Shown here one piece after another: positions 62,633 to 64,000 of a stretch of 64,000 nt of DNA. A program made the translations under genes and the position numbers. Positions within the stretch are counted from its first letter, which is position 1. Every line of letters starts with the position of its first letter. The stretch covers positions 1,674,745 through 1,738,744 of the forward strand of contig VZTI01000467.1 of NCBI GenBank assembly GCA_013397865.1, written 5' to 3'. Source of the stretch: Struthidea cinerea. Lineage: Eukaryota; Chordata; Aves; Passeriformes; Corcoracidae. The notes under the pieces are model-generated. The model was not told where the DNA came from, searched no databases, and was given only the letters and a program-made list of their open reading frames with translations.

Positions 62633-64000
62633 GTGCAGAACAATGTCCTGAAGTTAGGCAACAACATGAACTTGTAAATATTTTTCGGTAATCTACATCT
62701 TTATACTGTTTCTTGGGAGCAGTGTAACCTACCAAATCAAATGTTACCTGTCTTCATACCCCCCTTCATTCATCTAACCTTTCTCTGACAACAGAAGCCC
62801 CATCACACCACCATGCTGGCATATTGTACCTTTGTTCAAGACATCATTTGTGTTCCTCTAAATTTTTTTTAAATTTTCCCTCCACTTTAGAAATGTTATC
62901 TTGTCAAAACAGTCATCATATTTTTGTTAGCATGAATGTAAATGGCATCCATTTCAGAATCTATCAAAAGTATTCATATTCAAAAAGAAAATGAAAAAAT
63001 CTTTTTTTAAAAATTATTATATTTGAGAAATGTACATTAATTCACTATTTAAATGATTAAGCATTTCTAGGTTGATGTAAAAGTGAAACAACAATTATTT
63101 TAATTCATGCCATCTCCATTATTTTTTGAGAAGTTAGGGGTTTCAATTTTCAAGATACATGTAGGATGGGAAAGTTTTAAAACTAAGAAACTCTCAGAGG
63201 GTGACTTTTTTTTTTCTGGTTACCCCCTAAGTCAGCAAGTCCAGAGAAAACAAAATATGTAGCCATAGTCCAAAGGACAAATAAATTCCTCGTAAAATCT
63301 TGATTGTGCCAAGGCATTGTGAGATGAAGATCCTAGCAGGAGCTCTGTTGAAAAAATAAAGGATGATCTATTTTCAAAGGGAAAGAACACCAATGTTTCC
63401 CTTCTGTTATCCGACCTTTCTTTTCTGTTGAAAGAAGGAAATTAATTAGATCCCCTACTTCTTTGATTTTTAGTAGATGATCAAATAAAAGAACCAAGTA
63501 ACAACCTTCAGGTTTTTTAGTTTAAGACTTTGTCCTCCTTAGTCTTCTGGCCTAATCTTCAGCAATAATGGGAAATGAAAAAACAGTGGTAAAATATTGT
63601 ATGATTAAGTCTGTGGCAAACAGGCGTATTTGCATACTCCAGAAAGTGGTGTAAGGATCTTCAGAGTCCAGTCCATGCTTTGGTATCTCTCTGCTCTAAA
63701 AACTGAAGCACAAGAGATTTAGAAATATTCAAACCTCAGTGCTGTTCAAAGTTTACATCTAAGGAGGATGTATACCTGCCTTAATGACATTACAAAAAGC
63801 GAGAGAAGGGTACAAAAGAACAATTCTGCCCTCACAAGGAAGTTCCATTCTCTCAAATTTTATAGTTTTCCAGGCTGAGACTTCAAGTGGGGAAGACAGA
63901 AAGGTACCGCCTCACTACATGGTTGTAGGTAACTGGGAGAGATCTCAAGTACAATGACACCAGGGAGAAACATCCTGATGTAAGGATGATCCAGAGGAGA

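Larger units (their letters stand above)
59696..64000. other. Unique non-coding sequence to window end
   Basis: No gene is recognised. It holds T and A homopolymers (60,582-60,597 and 61,390-61,403), a pyrimidine tract (about 62,300-62,360) and a purine-rich stretch (62,461-62,632). The open frames over the last two are low-complexity artefacts. Nothing marks a promoter, RNA gene or transposon near the right edge. Confidence 0.55.

Noticed and set aside
62214..62735. Several minus-strand frames rich in K/E or F/L/S
   Set aside because: They follow the pyrimidine and purine tracts at 62.3-62.6 kb and are composition artefacts.
1..64000. A prokaryotic-style system: operons, CRISPR arrays, phage or defence genes
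   Set aside because: No dense co-directional ORFs, no ribosome-binding-site pattern and no regularly spaced repeats. CR1 LINE fragments and base composition mark vertebrate (bird-like) DNA.
1..64000. tRNA, rRNA, U6/7SK-type genes and mitochondrial insertions
   Set aside because: I looked for characteristic conserved words and cloverleaf arms by eye and saw none. A covariance-model scan (Infernal, tRNAscan) would be decisive.
1..64000. Endogenous retrovirus or solo LTR
   Set aside because: No paired TG...CA termini with a polyadenylation signal, no primer-binding site and no retroviral-like coding blocks could be recognised. A degraded solo LTR of unfamiliar type could still be missed.

Overview
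The window is eukaryotic and almost entirely non-coding. It is AT-rich, CpG-poor, and has no dense or co-oriented long ORFs. The only recognisable dispersed repeats are CR1-type LINE fragments. Several keep the characteristic CR1 3' end (an imperfect ATTCTATGA-like octamer next to a GGTTGGAAGGGACC-like block, or its reverse complement). Sparse, 5'-truncated CR1 copies covering about 6% of the sequence, with few microsatellites, point to a bird. A crocodilian or turtle is less likely but not excluded. I could not assign species or chromosome.

Layout. 1-5.9 kb: unique sequence. 5.9-6.1 kb: a short sense CR1 tail. 6.1-16.2 kb: unique sequence with a few hairpins and simple repeats. 16.2-21.2 kb: a CR1-rich block with four separate minus-strand pieces; the last keeps a decayed endonuclease-domain ORF2 segment joined almost directly to a 3' tail. 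21.2-25.4 kb: unique. 25.4-26.1 kb: a sense CR1. 26.1-45.0 kb: mostly unique; a minus-strand 53-codon segment at 37,929-38,087 is the best candidate for a real protein-coding exon. 45.0-45.2 kb, 51.0-51.5 kb and probably 52.6-53.0 kb: sense CR1/LINE remnants. 57.1 kb: a short (TG)n. 57.8-58.1 kb: a stretch dense in homeodomain-type motifs with two AGGTCA half-sites. 59.6 kb: a last minus-strand CR1 tail. The end of the window is unique sequence with A/T and purine/pyrimidine tracts.

I see no complete gene, no confident promoter and no recognisable tRNA, rRNA or other RNA gene. There is no CRISPR array, bacterial operon or recognised endogenous retrovirus. The best reading is intergenic sequence or long introns of a bird genome. 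If the 38 kb exon is real, at least part of the window is intron of a minus-strand gene with a HEAT/ARM-like protein. I found no convincing new biological system. The leads worth checking are the exon candidate, the internally joined CR1, a few strong inverted repeats and a few stretches that look like conserved non-coding elements. The non-coding elements are judged only by composition and motifs, because no alignment was possible.
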